Assembly (NCBI RefSeq): GCF_046614695.1
Contig: NZ_JBKKHQ010000012.1
Span: 310,001 to 374,000 of the forward strand
Source: Pokkaliibacter sp046614695
Lineage (GTDB): Bacteria; Pseudomonadota; Gammaproteobacteria; Pseudomonadales; Balneatricaceae
Direction of reading: 5' to 3'
DNA: 64,000 nucleotides
Shown here: piece after piece, positions 8,627 through 17,520 of the stretch
Layout: each line of letters begins with the position of its first letter
Position numbering within the stretch: the stretch's first letter is position 1
Position numbers and translations under genes: made by a program
Notes under the pieces: model-generated
Told to the model about the DNA's origin: nothing
Seen by the model: the letters and a program-made list of their open reading frames with translations, nothing else
Database searches by the model: none

Positions 8627-10192
8627 ATGAAAAAGAATTTTCCGGTAACACAGAAAAACATCCCTCTGCAGGCTGATCAGGTACTGATTTCCGGTACCGA
8701 CCTCAAAGGCGCCATGACCTACTGTAACGACGAGTTCGTTAAGGTCAGTGGCTTTAGTCGCGACGAACTCATCGGGCATAATCATAATGTGGTGCGTCAC
8801 CCGGATGTGCCACCCGCGGTTTATGCGGATCTCTGGAGCAGTCTCAAGCGCGGCGACAGCTGGATGGGAATCGTCAAAAACCGTGCTAAAAACGGCGATC
8901 ACTACTGGGTCGATGCGTATATCACTCCGATCATGGATCAGGGCCGGGTTGTCGGTTATGAGTCCGTTCGTCATCCTGCCAGTGCTGCCCAGATCAAACG
9001 CGCTGAGTTACTTTACGGCCGTCTTAATGATGGCAAGTCAGCGCTGACTTTTGCTGAGCGCTTTTCGCCTCTGTGGTGGCCGGTCATCTTTACCTTTATT
9101 ACCGGCGTCCTGGGGATGCTCATTCGTGAGCTTGTTCCAAGTCATGCGCTTGCCTGGGGGCTGAATATTCTGGTGATCCTGCTCTCCAGTGCCGGTGTTT
9201 ATTACCTGATCAAAAAACCTCTGAATGCCTCGCTTGGGCAGGCGCGAAAAGTGTTCCACAATCCGCTGGCGAGCTTCATGTATCAGGGGAGAGTGAATGC
9301 TTTTACCGATATGGCGACATCTGTCTATGCACTGAAGAGTCGGGCCCGTGCGGTGGTTCAGCGCCTCTCATCCAGTGCGCGCGTGGTGTCTCGCGAAGCG
9401 CTGGATTCACAGGCACTGGTCAAGGATGTTTGTACGGGTATTGGTCATCAACAGCATCAGGCGACCGAGCTGGCAACGGCGATGGCGCAGATGGCAGAAT
9501 CCATTGCTGATGTGGCCCGCCATGCCAGGGAATCTGCGGATGTGACCGTGTCGGTTGATCAGCAGGCAAGAGACAGTCGCAAGGTACTGGATCAGACTAT
9601 TGGTACGATTCAGAATCTGAACCAAAGTGTGCAGAACACGGCGGAAGTGGTGTCGCGGCTGGCAACGCAATCCAATGAGATTGGCAGTTTCGTCAGTGCG
9701 ATTCATGGCATTGCGGATCAGACGAATCTGCTGGCATTAAATGCGGCGATTGAAGCCGCTCGTGCCGGTGAGCAGGGGCGTGGTTTTGCTGTAGTGGCTG
9801 ATGAAGTGCGAAGTCTGGCTATTCGTACCCAGGAAGCCACAGAGCAGATTCAGGAAATCATCAGCGCATTGCAGAATGAGTCCGAGAATGCTGTTGCTGC
9901 CATCAGCCGCAGTCGTGAGGGCACGGAAGCGAGTGTCAGTCAGGTGCAAAATGCCGGCGATGCGCTTTCTCGTATTAGTGATGGAATGACGGATATTCAC
10001 CGTCGCACAGAGCAGATTGCCACGGCTGCTGAGCAGCAAAGTACCGTTGCAGGTACGATTAACGATAATGTGAGTGTGATTACCCGCGCCGCAGAAAATA
10101 TGCAACAACAGGCTAACCTGACTGCCGACTCGGTCGAGCGGGTGCGTGAACAGGCTGGTCAGCAAAGTCAGCTGGCTGAGCGGTTGTCCTAG
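8627..10192 (+). CDS. Aer-like methyl-accepting chemotaxis protein with N-terminal PAS domain
   Basis: A 521-residue chemoreceptor. Residues about 20-130 form a PAS domain of the Aer type (YCNDEFVKVSGFSRDELIGHNHNVVRHPDVP, split over the FAD-binding region; HYWVDAYITPI). Two hydrophobic segments follow at about 143-195, without a periplasmic sensor domain. The C-terminal half is the coiled-coil signalling module, with the conserved hairpin tip IADQTNLLALNAAIEAARAG. Proteins of this layout bind FAD and mediate energy or redox taxis, signalling through CheA/CheW. No che or flagellar genes are adjacent. The close match of the PAS motif to Aer is strong, but a ligand other than FAD is possible. 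Confidence 0.9.
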   Translation: MKKNFPVTQKNIPLQADQVLISGTDLKGAMTYCNDEFVKVSGFSRDELIGHNHNVVRHPDVPPAVYADLWSSLKRGDSWMGIVKNRAKNGDHYWVDAYITPIMDQGRVVGYESVRHPASAAQIKRAELLYGRLNDGKSALTFAERFSPLWWPVIFTFITGVLGMLIRELVPSHALAWGLNILVILLSSAGVYYLIKKPLNASLGQARKVFHNPLASFMYQGRVNAFTDMATSVYALKSRARAVVQRLSSSARVVSREALDSQALVKDVCTGIGHQQHQATELATAMAQMAESIADVARHARESADVTVSVDQQARDSRKVLDQTIGTIQNLNQSVQNTAEVVSRLATQSNEIGSFVSAIHGIADQTNLLALNAAIEAARAGEQGRGFAVVADEVRSLAIRTQEATEQIQEIISALQNESENAVAAISRSREGTEASVSQVQNAGDALSRISDGMTDIHRRTEQIATAAEQQSTVAGTINDNVSVITRAAENMQQQANLTADSVERVREQAGQQSQLAERLS

Positions 10193-10237
10193 CTGACGAG
10201 CTGAGCTTTCGGCTTCGTAAATTTTCAGGAAAGATTC

Positions 10238-10864
10238 ATGACAGAAGTAGGCGCCAGGCAACAGGATCCGGCGTTGCGAATTGCCTCAGGACGAAAGCCC
10301 TTCGTTGAGCCCATGCGGCTTGGGCAGCGTTTAAAAGACATTCGCTTGAGTAATAACTGGACGTTGGAGGATGTGAGCCAGCGTACTGGATTGGCACGCT
10401 CGACGCTTTCAAAGATCGAGAATGAGCAGATTTCCCCAACCTTTACAGCGGTACAGAAGCTGTCCGCGGGTTTGGGTATTGATCTGCCTCAGCTTTTTGC
10501 GACACCAAAGCGCAAGGAAAAGCCCATGGGGCGTCGTGATATGACACGCCTTGGCGAAGGGAAGTCTCATCCGACGACCACCTATGAGCACGAGCTGCTG
10601 TGCACCGAGTTTGCCAATAAGCGCATGATTCCTTTCAAAACCATCGTTCACGCTCGTGCCTTTGAAGACTTCAGTGAATGGGTTCGGCACGATGGCGAAG
10701 AATTTTTGCTGGTCATGTCCGGCGATATCATGCTTTATACAGAGTTCTATGAGCCTCTGGCGTTAACCACTGGCGACAGTCTGTATTTTGATAGCAGCAT
10801 GGGTCACGCAGTGGTTTCGCTGAGTGAGGATGATGCGGTAATTTTGTCGGTGTGTTCATCCTGA
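10238..10864 (+). CDS. XRE-family transcriptional regulator with C-terminal cupin domain
   Basis: A 208-residue regulator. Residues about 28-82 are an HTH_3 domain (LGQRLKDIRLSNNWTLEDVS, then TGLARSTLSKIENEQISPTF). The C-terminal 75 residues form a cupin barrel (HDGEEFLLVMSGDIMLY, LTTGDSLYFDSSMGHAVV) typical of small-molecule-sensing regulators such as the PuuR/SutR class. AGGAAA lies eight bases before the ATG. The ligand and target are unknown. The next gene on the strand, an RmlD-like protein, starts 39 bases downstream and could be co-transcribed. Confidence 0.88.
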   Translation: MTEVGARQQDPALRIASGRKPFVEPMRLGQRLKDIRLSNNWTLEDVSQRTGLARSTLSKIENEQISPTFTAVQKLSAGLGIDLPQLFATPKRKEKPMGRRDMTRLGEGKSHPTTTYEHELLCTEFANKRMIPFKTIVHARAFEDFSEWVRHDGEEFLLVMSGDIMLYTEFYEPLALTTGDSLYFDSSMGHAVVSLSEDDAVILSVCSS

Positions 10865-10902
10865 AGGTCGTCTCGTTGTTCAGGTCTTCCCGAGGAGTGT
10901 GA

Positions 10903-11790
10903 GTGAAGGTTCTAGTCACAGGGGCCTATGGTCAGGCCGGTAGCGCTATCGTCTCCCAGTTAAAGCAGCAGGGTTTTGTGGTTGAGGCCGCATCGCACCG
11001 GATGCTGGATATTGCCGATCTGTCCCAGATTGAGGCCATGCTTGATCGCGTTCAGCCTGCGTTTATTGTTAATGCTGCGGGCGTGGCGGATCTGGCGAGT
11101 TCAGAGCAGTCTCCTGATCGTTGCCGGCGTGTGAATCAGGAAGGTCCGGCTTTCCTTGCGACGGCTGCTCAAGCACGCGGCATCGGTTTACTGCACCTTT
11201 CCTGTGGCTGGGTTTTTGATGGCATGCAGAGCAGCCCGTATAAAGAAGATGATCCGATTCGCCCTGTGGGGCGCTTGGGAGAGAGTAAGTGGTTGGGTGA
11301 GGAAGGTGTTCGTCGTCACTGTCAGCGACATATCATTCTGCGTACCCACTGGCTGTTTAGCGGCCATGAGCAGGGCGAAGTTGCGCGGGTTCTGCAAATG
11401 GCGCGTACTGAGCCGCAAATTCGTGCGCTGGTAGATCACATTGGCCAGCCTACTGCGGTTTCAGACCTGGCGCGGGTAGTAACGGCAATTCTTCAGCAGC
11501 TTTCCTGTGGCGTGCAAGAGTGGGGTACTTACCACTACGCCAGTGCCGAATACACCAGTAAGTATGGTTTCTATGAGGCGATCCTGGCGCAGGCTCGACA
11601 ATACATTGCGATTGCCTGCGATGAATTGATCGGTGCCGAGGCTGCACAGGAGCCTGGTGCGATCCCGGCAAGACCCAATCAGGCGCGGCTGGACTGTCGC
11701 AAAATTCGCTATGTGTTTGGTATCGGTCAGCGTCCCTGGAGGCAGTATCTGCAGGGTATGCTGACCGAAATGTGTGACCCGGTAATCTGA
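10903..11790 (+). CDS. RmlD-like sugar-nucleotide reductase family protein lacking catalytic Tyr
   Basis: A 295-residue extended SDR protein of the dTDP-4-dehydrorhamnose reductase (RmlD) superfamily. The NAD(P) loop is GAYGQAG at residues 7-13, and the family segment normally reading STDYVFDG is SCGWVFDG at 100-107. The catalytic YGxxK is LGESK at 125-129: the Lys is kept but the Tyr is Leu, and Thr/Asp of the STD motif are Cys/Gly. Reductase activity by the usual mechanism is therefore doubtful. No rml or other sugar biosynthesis genes are near. GTG start with GAGGAG upstream. It may be a binding or regulatory relative, like the MAT2B subunit in animals; the function is unknown. Confidence 0.75.
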   Translation: MKVLVTGAYGQAGSAIVSQLKQQGFVVEAASHRMLDIADLSQIEAMLDRVQPAFIVNAAGVADLASSEQSPDRCRRVNQEGPAFLATAAQARGIGLLHLSCGWVFDGMQSSPYKEDDPIRPVGRLGESKWLGEEGVRRHCQRHIILRTHWLFSGHEQGEVARVLQMARTEPQIRALVDHIGQPTAVSDLARVVTAILQQLSCGVQEWGTYHYASAEYTSKYGFYEAILAQARQYIAIACDELIGAEAAQEPGAIPARPNQARLDCRKIRYVFGIGQRPWRQYLQGMLTEMCDPVI

Positions 11791-12174
11791 TCAGCTGATA
11801 AAAGGTAGTGGGTTTTTGGTGATGGCCACACTAACGATATAGGCCAGATCCAGCCAGCAGAGTGCCAGTGCAAATACACGTACCTGCTTGGTTTTGCCGC
11901 GCTTCAGTGCGATGGTGCCAAGTACGATATAAACCACCAGACCGATAATCTTGGCGGTTAGCCAGCCCACGCTAAAGGGGTTGATGCTCATGATAAAGAG
12001 CAGGGCGATAGCGCTGACCAGTAAGCCGGTATCAATGATGTGGGGCAGAATGCGCACCCACTTCTTCTGCAATGCGGCAGAGTCTGCCAGCATCCAAATG
12101 CCTCGTAAGGTGAAGAGCACAATACTCAGGGCCACAAAAGTGACGTGAATGTGCTTGAACGCAAGATAAAGCAT
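11791..12174 (-). CDS. SirB2 family integral membrane protein
   Basis: A 127-residue protein with four hydrophobic segments, beginning LAFKHIHVTFVALSIVLFTLR and containing LPHIIDTGLLVSAIALL, both characteristic of the SirB2 family. Members were named after a Salmonella invasion-gene locus, but the biochemical role is unknown; the conserved His residues in the first and third segments suggest possible heme or metal binding. GGGAGA lies just before the ATG. Its stop directly abuts the stop of the convergent RmlD-like gene, with no terminator between. Confidence 0.85.
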   Translation of the reverse strand: MLYLAFKHIHVTFVALSIVLFTLRGIWMLADSAALQKKWVRILPHIIDTGLLVSAIALLFIMSINPFSVGWLTAKIIGLVVYIVLGTIALKRGKTKQVRVFALALCWLDLAYIVSVAITKNPLPFIS

Positions 12175-12380
12175 AGAGTCTCCCGGCGGTATCGTTAGAT
12201 GGCAGCATCATTCTGATGGAAGTTGTCTGCCATTGAAGTGGCCTGATAATAACAAAAACCGGGGTGATCGCTATCACGGGGCTGCCTTCAACCGGGCTTT
12301 GCTTTAAAATGCCGCCTTCGCAAAGACAGGTATTCTGCGAGATGCCTAGCTGCGCCGGTTAAACACTAATGAGGAGCAAG

Positions 12381-13529
12381 ATGACTTCATCGTCGAATGA
12401 CGCCTTCCAGGATATTCGTCCGTACGAAGACGCCGAGGTAAGGGGTGTTCTTAGTCATATCCTGTCCGATCGTGAATTTACTGATGCGATTGTGCGTTTC
12501 AAGTTTCCCCGACTTCATGGAAGTTTTGGCTGGGCGTTACGCCCGCTGGTTTCTTTTGCTCTGAAGCGTCAGGTGCGTGGCATCGATTCTGTCAAAGACT
12601 TCCAGCAGGTCGTCGAGGACTACATGGACAAGATGATCCATAACAGTACTCGTGGGCTGGAAATTACCGGTATCGATAAGCTGGACCCTAATCAGGCCTA
12701 CCTCTTTGTCTCCAATCATCGTGATATTGCGATGGATCCGGCATTTGTCAATTTTGCACTTTGGCATAATGGCCACGAGACGGTGCGTATTGCCATTGGT
12801 GATAACCTGCTGCGTAAAGAATACGTCAGTGACCTGATGCGCCTTAATAAGAGCTTTATCGTCAAGCGCTCGGCGAAAGGCGTGCGTGAGATGATGGCTA
12901 CCTATCTGACCCTGAGTCATTACATTGATACATCAATTAGTGAAGGCCACTCCATCTGGATTGCTCAGCGTGAAGGTCGCGCCAAGGATGGGCAGGATGT
13001 GACGGATCCGGCCATCATCAAAATGTTCTACATGTTCCGCAAAAAAGAAAAAATGGCGTTCCCGGATGCCATGAAGAAGCTGCATATCGTTCCTGTCAGC
13101 ATTTCCTATGAGTACAACCCTTGTGATCAGCAAATGGCGCGCGAGCTTCATGCCGTGGCTGAGCATGGTTCTTATGAAAAGTCTCAGTTTGAGGATATTC
13201 AGAGCATTGTTCGCGGCATTGTTGGCTATAAAGGTCATGTGCGGGTTGCCTTCGGTGAGCCGATTGCCGAGCCGCCTGAAAATGCTGAAGCATTAGCAGA
13301 GCTGTTGGATGAAAAAATCCTGCGCCAGTATCAGCTGCATGACTCCAACTATGTGGCGGCACGACGTCTTGGGCTGGAGGTTGACTGTAAGGTTGATGCT
13401 GCACAGGAGCAGCAGTTTGATGAGCGTATGTCTTCCTTGAATGAAGCTCAGCGTGCGTATTTTCTTGAAATGTATGCGGCGCCGGTACGACGTCTTGCTG
13501 CGCTGGAAGCCAAGGAGTCCGCCTCGTAA
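12381..13529 (+). CDS. Glycerol-3-phosphate/lysophosphatidate-type acyltransferase
   Basis: A 382-residue acyltransferase of the PlsC/PlsB superfamily. The active-site block is SNHRDIAMDPAF at about residue 110, and the second block is QREGRAKDG, equivalent to the FPEGTRS motif. The Asp after the His is at +6 rather than the usual +5, a variant seen in a distinct family of bacterial glycerol acyltransferases. It is longer than PlsC (about 245), with extra N- and C-terminal regions. Start ATG 12381 is preceded by GAGGAG; an upstream ATG at 12369 overlaps that site. The stop overlaps the next gene start (TAATG), so it is translationally coupled to a second acyltransferase. The acyl acceptor is unknown. 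Confidence 0.8.
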   Translation: MTSSSNDAFQDIRPYEDAEVRGVLSHILSDREFTDAIVRFKFPRLHGSFGWALRPLVSFALKRQVRGIDSVKDFQQVVEDYMDKMIHNSTRGLEITGIDKLDPNQAYLFVSNHRDIAMDPAFVNFALWHNGHETVRIAIGDNLLRKEYVSDLMRLNKSFIVKRSAKGVREMMATYLTLSHYIDTSISEGHSIWIAQREGRAKDGQDVTDPAIIKMFYMFRKKEKMAFPDAMKKLHIVPVSISYEYNPCDQQMARELHAVAEHGSYEKSQFEDIQSIVRGIVGYKGHVRVAFGEPIAEPPENAEALAELLDEKILRQYQLHDSNYVAARRLGLEVDCKVDAAQEQQFDERMSSLNEAQRAYFLEMYAAPVRRLAALEAKESAS

Positions 13530-14263
13530 TGAAGTTCATCGCCTTTTTGCGGACGTGTTTGTTTTATCTGGTGTACTTTCCCTCCGTCATCAGCTATTCG
13601 CTGATTTGTGTTACCTGTTTTTGCTGGGTGCCTTACAAGCATCGCCATCCACTCGTGGTTTTGTTTAACCGGTTTTTTATTCGCTGGTTACGATTGAGTT
13701 GTGGTGTGCGCTATGTGGTGCAGGGGCAGGAAAATATTCCTGATAATGGTCCCTTCGTGTTGGTGGCTAACCATCAAAGCCAATGGGAGACTTTCTACCT
13801 GCAAACGTTGAAGCGACCGCTGGTGACTGTGCTCAAGAAAGAGTTGTTGAACATCCCTTTCTTCGGCTGGGCGTTGCGCTTGTTGCGTCCAATTGCAATT
13901 GATAGAAGCCAGAAAGCCAACGCTCTGAAGCAGATTTTAAAACAGGGTAAGGTGCGTCTTGAGCAGGGTGAGGGTTTGCTAATTTTTCCTCAGGGAACAC
14001 GGTTGGATCCGGGCGAGCTGGGAACCTTTTCCAAAAGTGGTACGGTGCTGGCGTGTAATAGCGCAGCAGCATTGATTCCCGTTGCTCACAATGCCGGTAG
14101 TTGTTGGCCAAATAAAAGATTTATCAAATACCCAGGAACGATTTACGTAAGCTTCGGGCAGCCTATTGCTACAGAGGGCCGTAAGACGGACGAAGTGCAC
14201 GCCGAGGCGGTAAGCTGGGTTCAGGTTGAAATGGAGAAACAGCCTCAGAAGTTGCCTGGTTAA
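13529..14263 (+). CDS. plsC: 1-acyl-sn-glycerol-3-phosphate acyltransferase
   Basis: A 244-residue membrane acyltransferase that makes phosphatidate from lysophosphatidate. One or two hydrophobic segments lie in residues 5-60. The active-site motif is ANHQSQWETF (H-x4-E instead of H-x4-D, common in proteobacterial PlsC proteins), and the acceptor-binding motif is FPQGTRLDPGE, with Gln replacing the usual Glu. Length fits PlsC. Its ATG overlaps the stop of the preceding acyltransferase by one base, so both are made together. A strong bidirectional terminator follows. Confidence 0.88.
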   Translation: MKFIAFLRTCLFYLVYFPSVISYSLICVTCFCWVPYKHRHPLVVLFNRFFIRWLRLSCGVRYVVQGQENIPDNGPFVLVANHQSQWETFYLQTLKRPLVTVLKKELLNIPFFGWALRLLRPIAIDRSQKANALKQILKQGKVRLEQGEGLLIFPQGTRLDPGELGTFSKSGTVLACNSAAALIPVAHNAGSCWPNKRFIKYPGTIYVSFGQPIATEGRKTDEVHAEAVSWVQVEMEKQPQKLPG

Positions 14264-14304
14264 CTTTGCAAAGGCGGATAGTTGCGGCTGATCAGGAAGG
14301 CGAA

Positions 14305-14338
14305 ATAAAAAAAGGACAGCATTTGCTGTCCTTTTTTA
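14305..14338. terminator. Bidirectional terminator between plsC and fabB
   Basis: AAAAGGACAGCA pairs with TGCTGTCCTTTT across a two-to-three-base loop, with A and T runs on each side. It can stop transcription of both convergent genes. Confidence 0.9.
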
Positions 14339-14356
14339 TGATCACTCTGAGCTTAA

Positions 14357-15574
14357 TTAGCCATTAAAGCGACGGAAGATCAGAGTTGCGTTGGTGCCAC
14401 CAAAGCCAAAGCTGTTAGACATCACGCAGTCTACCTTGGCGTTATCAATACGCTGGGTAGGGATATTGGCAGCGGCGAGCTGCGGGTCCACTTCATCAAT
14501 ATTGGCGCTGCCAGTGATAAAGTTGTTTTCCATCATCAGCAGGCTATAGATTGCTTCCTGAACGCCAGCGGCGCCAAGAGAATGTCCAGACAGTGATTTG
14601 GTTGAGGTGACAGGAGGCATCTTGTCTCCGAACACTTCCAGTACGGCCTTCATCTCGGCAACGTCGCCAACAGGAGTGCTGGTGCCGTGAGCGTTGATGT
14701 AGTCAATCTCGTCGGTCAGATCCTGCATGGCCATGCGCATACAGCGTTGTGCGCCTTCGCCAGAAGGAGCAACCATATCGTAGCCATCAGAAGTTGCGCC
14801 ATAGCCAACCACTTCTGCATAGATTTTTGCGCCGCGGGCCTTGGCGTGCTCCAGTTCTTCTAGAACCAGCATGCCGCCGCCACCGGCGATAACAAAACCA
14901 TCACGCTCGCTATCGTAAGCGCGGGAGGCTTTCTCCGGAGTTTCGTTATATTTGGTGGAAAGCGCGCCCATGGCATCAAACAGAACCGTCTGAGCCCAGT
15001 TCAACTCTTCGCCACCGCCAGCAAAAATCACATCCTGCTTGCCAAGTTGGATCAGCTCCATCGCATTACCAATGCAGTGCGCGCTGGTCGCACAGGCAGA
15101 GGTAATAGAATAGTTCACGCCACGAATCTTGAACGGGGTCGCAAGACAAGCGGACACCGTACTGCCCATGGTGCGAGTGACACGATAGGGGCCAACCTTA
15201 CGAACACCTTTCTCGCGAGCGAGGTCTGCAGACTCAACAATGTTTGCAGAGGAGGCGCCGCCCGATCCTGCGATCAGACCTGTGCGGTCGCTGGAAACCA
15301 GCTCGGGTGCCAGACCAGCGTCTTCAATGGCCTGAGCCATTGCCAGATAACTGTAGCCCGCAGCATCGCCCATAAAGCGGCGAAGCTTGCGATCAATGGC
15401 TTCATCAAGGTTAACCTGAGGATCGCCGGCAACATGGCTGCGAAAGCCGCGCTCAGCGTAGTCAGGTTGAAAGCTAATACCGGAACGGCCCTGGCGAAGT
15501 GATTCCAGGACTGTAGCCTTATCGTTCCCGAGGCAGGACACGATACCCATTCCGGTGACAACAACGCGTCGCAT
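14357..15574 (-). CDS. fabB: 3-oxoacyl-ACP synthase I (KAS I)
   Basis: The condensing enzyme that elongates unsaturated acyl-ACP in type II fatty acid synthesis. The 405-residue protein shows the thiolase fold with nucleophile Cys in SACATSAHCIGNAMEL and the two catalytic His motifs AHGTSTPVGD and SLSGHSLGAAG. The C-terminal SFGFGGTNATLIFRRF is nearly that of E. coli FabB. It lies 56 bases downstream of fabA with no terminator, forming the fabA-fabB operon as in Pseudomonas and unlike E. coli, where the two genes are apart. Confidence 0.95.
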   Translation of the reverse strand: MRRVVVTGMGIVSCLGNDKATVLESLRQGRSGISFQPDYAERGFRSHVAGDPQVNLDEAIDRKLRRFMGDAAGYSYLAMAQAIEDAGLAPELVSSDRTGLIAGSGGASSANIVESADLAREKGVRKVGPYRVTRTMGSTVSACLATPFKIRGVNYSITSACATSAHCIGNAMELIQLGKQDVIFAGGGEELNWAQTVLFDAMGALSTKYNETPEKASRAYDSERDGFVIAGGGGMLVLEELEHAKARGAKIYAEVVGYGATSDGYDMVAPSGEGAQRCMRMAMQDLTDEIDYINAHGTSTPVGDVAEMKAVLEVFGDKMPPVTSTKSLSGHSLGAAGVQEAIYSLLMMENNFITGSANIDEVDPQLAAANIPTQRIDNAKVDCVMSNSFGFGGTNATLIFRRFNG

Positions 15575-15630
15575 CAGAGTGCCCTCTTTAAAGTCAATGA
15601 ACTTAGTCCGAACGCAATCGGATCAGAATC

Positions 15631-16146
15631 TTAAAATTGGTCTGTAGTGGTAAACAGGCCGACGCGCAAATCCTTTGCAGAGTAAATCTCACGACCATCA
15701 ACATACATGGTGCCATCAGCAATACCCATTACCAGCTTGCGCTCAATAACGCGCTTCAGGTTCAGGCGATAGGTTACTGTTTTTGCAGTTGGCAGAACCT
15801 GGCCCGAGAAGCGGACTTCACCGGCGCCCAGAGCGCGACCGCGACCGGGGTTGCCTTTCCAGGCGAGGAAGAAGCCAACGATTTGCCACATGGCATCCAG
15901 ACCCAGGCAGCCAGGCATAACAGGATCGCCAGGGAAATGGCACTGGAAGAACCACTGGTCAGGACTGATATCGAGTTCGGCAACAATCTCGCCCTTGCCG
16001 TATTCACCACCCACTTCAGAGATATGGGTGATGCGATCCAGCATCAGCATATTTCCGACGGGCAGCTGTGCATTGCCTGGGCCAAACATTTCACCGTAGC
16101 CACACTGCAGCAGCTCTTCACGAGTAAAGGAGGAGGGTCTTGTCAT
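15631..16146 (-). CDS. fabA: 3-hydroxydecanoyl-ACP dehydratase/isomerase
   Basis: Dehydrates 3-hydroxydecanoyl-ACP and isomerises the product to the cis-3 form, the branch point for anaerobic unsaturated fatty acid synthesis. The 171-residue length equals the E. coli enzyme (172). The active-site His is in FQCHFPGDPVMPG and the Asp in CLGLDAMWQ. Upstream on the minus strand is a TATAAT box with a CTGCCA -35, giving a leader of about 75 bases. No palindrome resembling a FabR or DesT operator was recognised. Confidence 0.96.
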   Translation of the reverse strand: MTRPSSFTREELLQCGYGEMFGPGNAQLPVGNMLMLDRITHISEVGGEYGKGEIVAELDISPDQWFFQCHFPGDPVMPGCLGLDAMWQIVGFFLAWKGNPGRGRALGAGEVRFSGQVLPTAKTVTYRLNLKRVIERKLVMGIADGTMYVDGREIYSAKDLRVGLFTTTDQF

Positions 16147-16228
16147 CGAAGTTATCTATCCATTCCTGGCAACAAAATCGGTGGAGAATCGCAGCACTCT
16201 GGCCGCGCTGAACCACAATTAATCGGCC

Positions 16229-16258
16229 ATTATATACATCTCATGGCTTGGATGGCAG
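16229..16258 (-). promoter_or_regulatory. Probable fabA promoter
   Basis: On the minus strand CTGCCA (16253-16258) is followed after 18 bases by a perfect TATAAT (16229-16234). Four of six -35 bases match. Transcription would start near 16222. Confidence 0.5.
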
Positions 16259-16314
16259 GGGCAGGTGCTGAACATTGCCTAAAGTTGCAGACCGCGGCGC
16301 GGTCTGCAGCTGGA

Positions 16315-17283
16315 TTACTTGCTGCGTTTGACAGCGGCAATAGCCAGTTCGCGCATGGCATTCTTGTAAGGGGAGTCGGGGAGGTGTGTCAGGCAGGCGA
16401 TCGCAGCATCGCTCTCCTGTTCAGCCTTTTGGATGGTGTAGTCGAGAGCGCCGCAATCGCGAACGCAGGCGGTGATCTCCTCAAGATGATCAAGTCCGCC
16501 ATGCTCAATGGCTTCGCGAATAAGCTTTGCCTGTGCTTCAGGTGCATTGGCAATCGCATAAATCAACGGCAAAGTGGGTTTGCCTTCGGCAAGATCATCA
16601 CCAACGTTCTTGCCCATTTCCTCAGCGTTACCGGTGTAGTCCAGAAGATCGTCGGCAAGTTGGAAGGCGGCGCCAATGTGGCGACCATACAGGGCCATTG
16701 CCTCACGGCATTCAGGAGTGGCGTTAGCCAGATAAGCTGCAGATAAAGAGCTGGCCTCAAACAGCATGGCTGTCTTGCCGTGGATTACGCGCATGTAATC
16801 CTCTTCCGTTGTATCCGGGTTGTTGCAGTTTAAAAGCTGCAGTACTTCGCCTTCGGCAATAATATTGGTGGCGTGGGACAGTGTGCGCATCACATCCATG
16901 TCGCCAATCGCGACCAGCATCTGGAATGAGCGTGAATATAGGAAGTCTCCGACCAGTACGCTTGGAGCGTTCCCCCACTCTGCATTGGCGGTAGGGCGGC
17001 CACGGCGCATCTCGGAAGTGTCAACGACATCGTCGTGGAGTAGTGTCGCGGTATGGATAAACTCAATAACCGCCGCCATGGGGATGTGCTGGTCGCCTGC
17101 ATAGTTAAGGGCTTTCGCTGTCAGCAGGGCCAGAAGCGGGCGCACACGCTTGCCGCCGCTATTGATGATGTAATGGCCAATGGTCTGAACCAATGCCACA
17201 TCGGAGTGGAGGTGCTCAAGTATGCACTGGTTGACGGCGCTAAAGTCGTCCGCAACAACAGCGTGTAAAGGTTGAGATTGCAT
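16315..17283 (-). CDS. ispB: Octaprenyl (polyprenyl) diphosphate synthase
   Basis: Builds the long isoprenoid side chain of ubiquinone from FPP and IPP. The 322-residue trans-prenyltransferase has the first Asp-rich motif in LLHDDVVDTSEMRRGRPTAN and the second in FQLADDLLDYTG. The small residues before the first motif favour a long product; exact chain length (C40 or C45) cannot be told. It is divergent from rplU, the arrangement found in E. coli and Pseudomonas, with 237 bases between. Confidence 0.93.
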   Translation of the reverse strand: MQSQPLHAVVADDFSAVNQCILEHLHSDVALVQTIGHYIINSGGKRVRPLLALLTAKALNYAGDQHIPMAAVIEFIHTATLLHDDVVDTSEMRRGRPTANAEWGNAPSVLVGDFLYSRSFQMLVAIGDMDVMRTLSHATNIIAEGEVLQLLNCNNPDTTEEDYMRVIHGKTAMLFEASSLSAAYLANATPECREAMALYGRHIGAAFQLADDLLDYTGNAEEMGKNVGDDLAEGKPTLPLIYAIANAPEAQAKLIREAIEHGGLDHLEEITACVRDCGALDYTIQKAEQESDAAIACLTHLPDSPYKNAMRELAIAAVKRSK

Positions 17284-17390
17284 GTGTGTTGGTCGGTCCC
17301 AAAAATTGACCTCATGCTAGGAAGGGGGTCATACCCTGTCAAGCCGCGTCTGGCGTGGGAAAGAAAGTTTTTGCGAGTTTGAAACTTCGC

Positions 17391-17419
17391 TTGCGTAAAA
17401 ACGGCTGATTGCGTAAAAT
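17391..17419 (+). promoter_or_regulatory. Promoter for rplU-rpmA
   Basis: TTGCGT (17391-17396) and TAAAAT (17414-17419) are separated by exactly 17 bases. Transcription would start near 17426, giving a leader of about 95 bases before rplU. Confidence 0.6.
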
Positions 17420-17520
17420 TCTGCGCCTTAAACCTGCCCGAAATCGCTCCCTACCATATGGTGTTTCCATTAGAAGTAGGTTTCCCTTAGTAGCCGGGTA
17501 GGCTAACCATGGAGAAAGCA

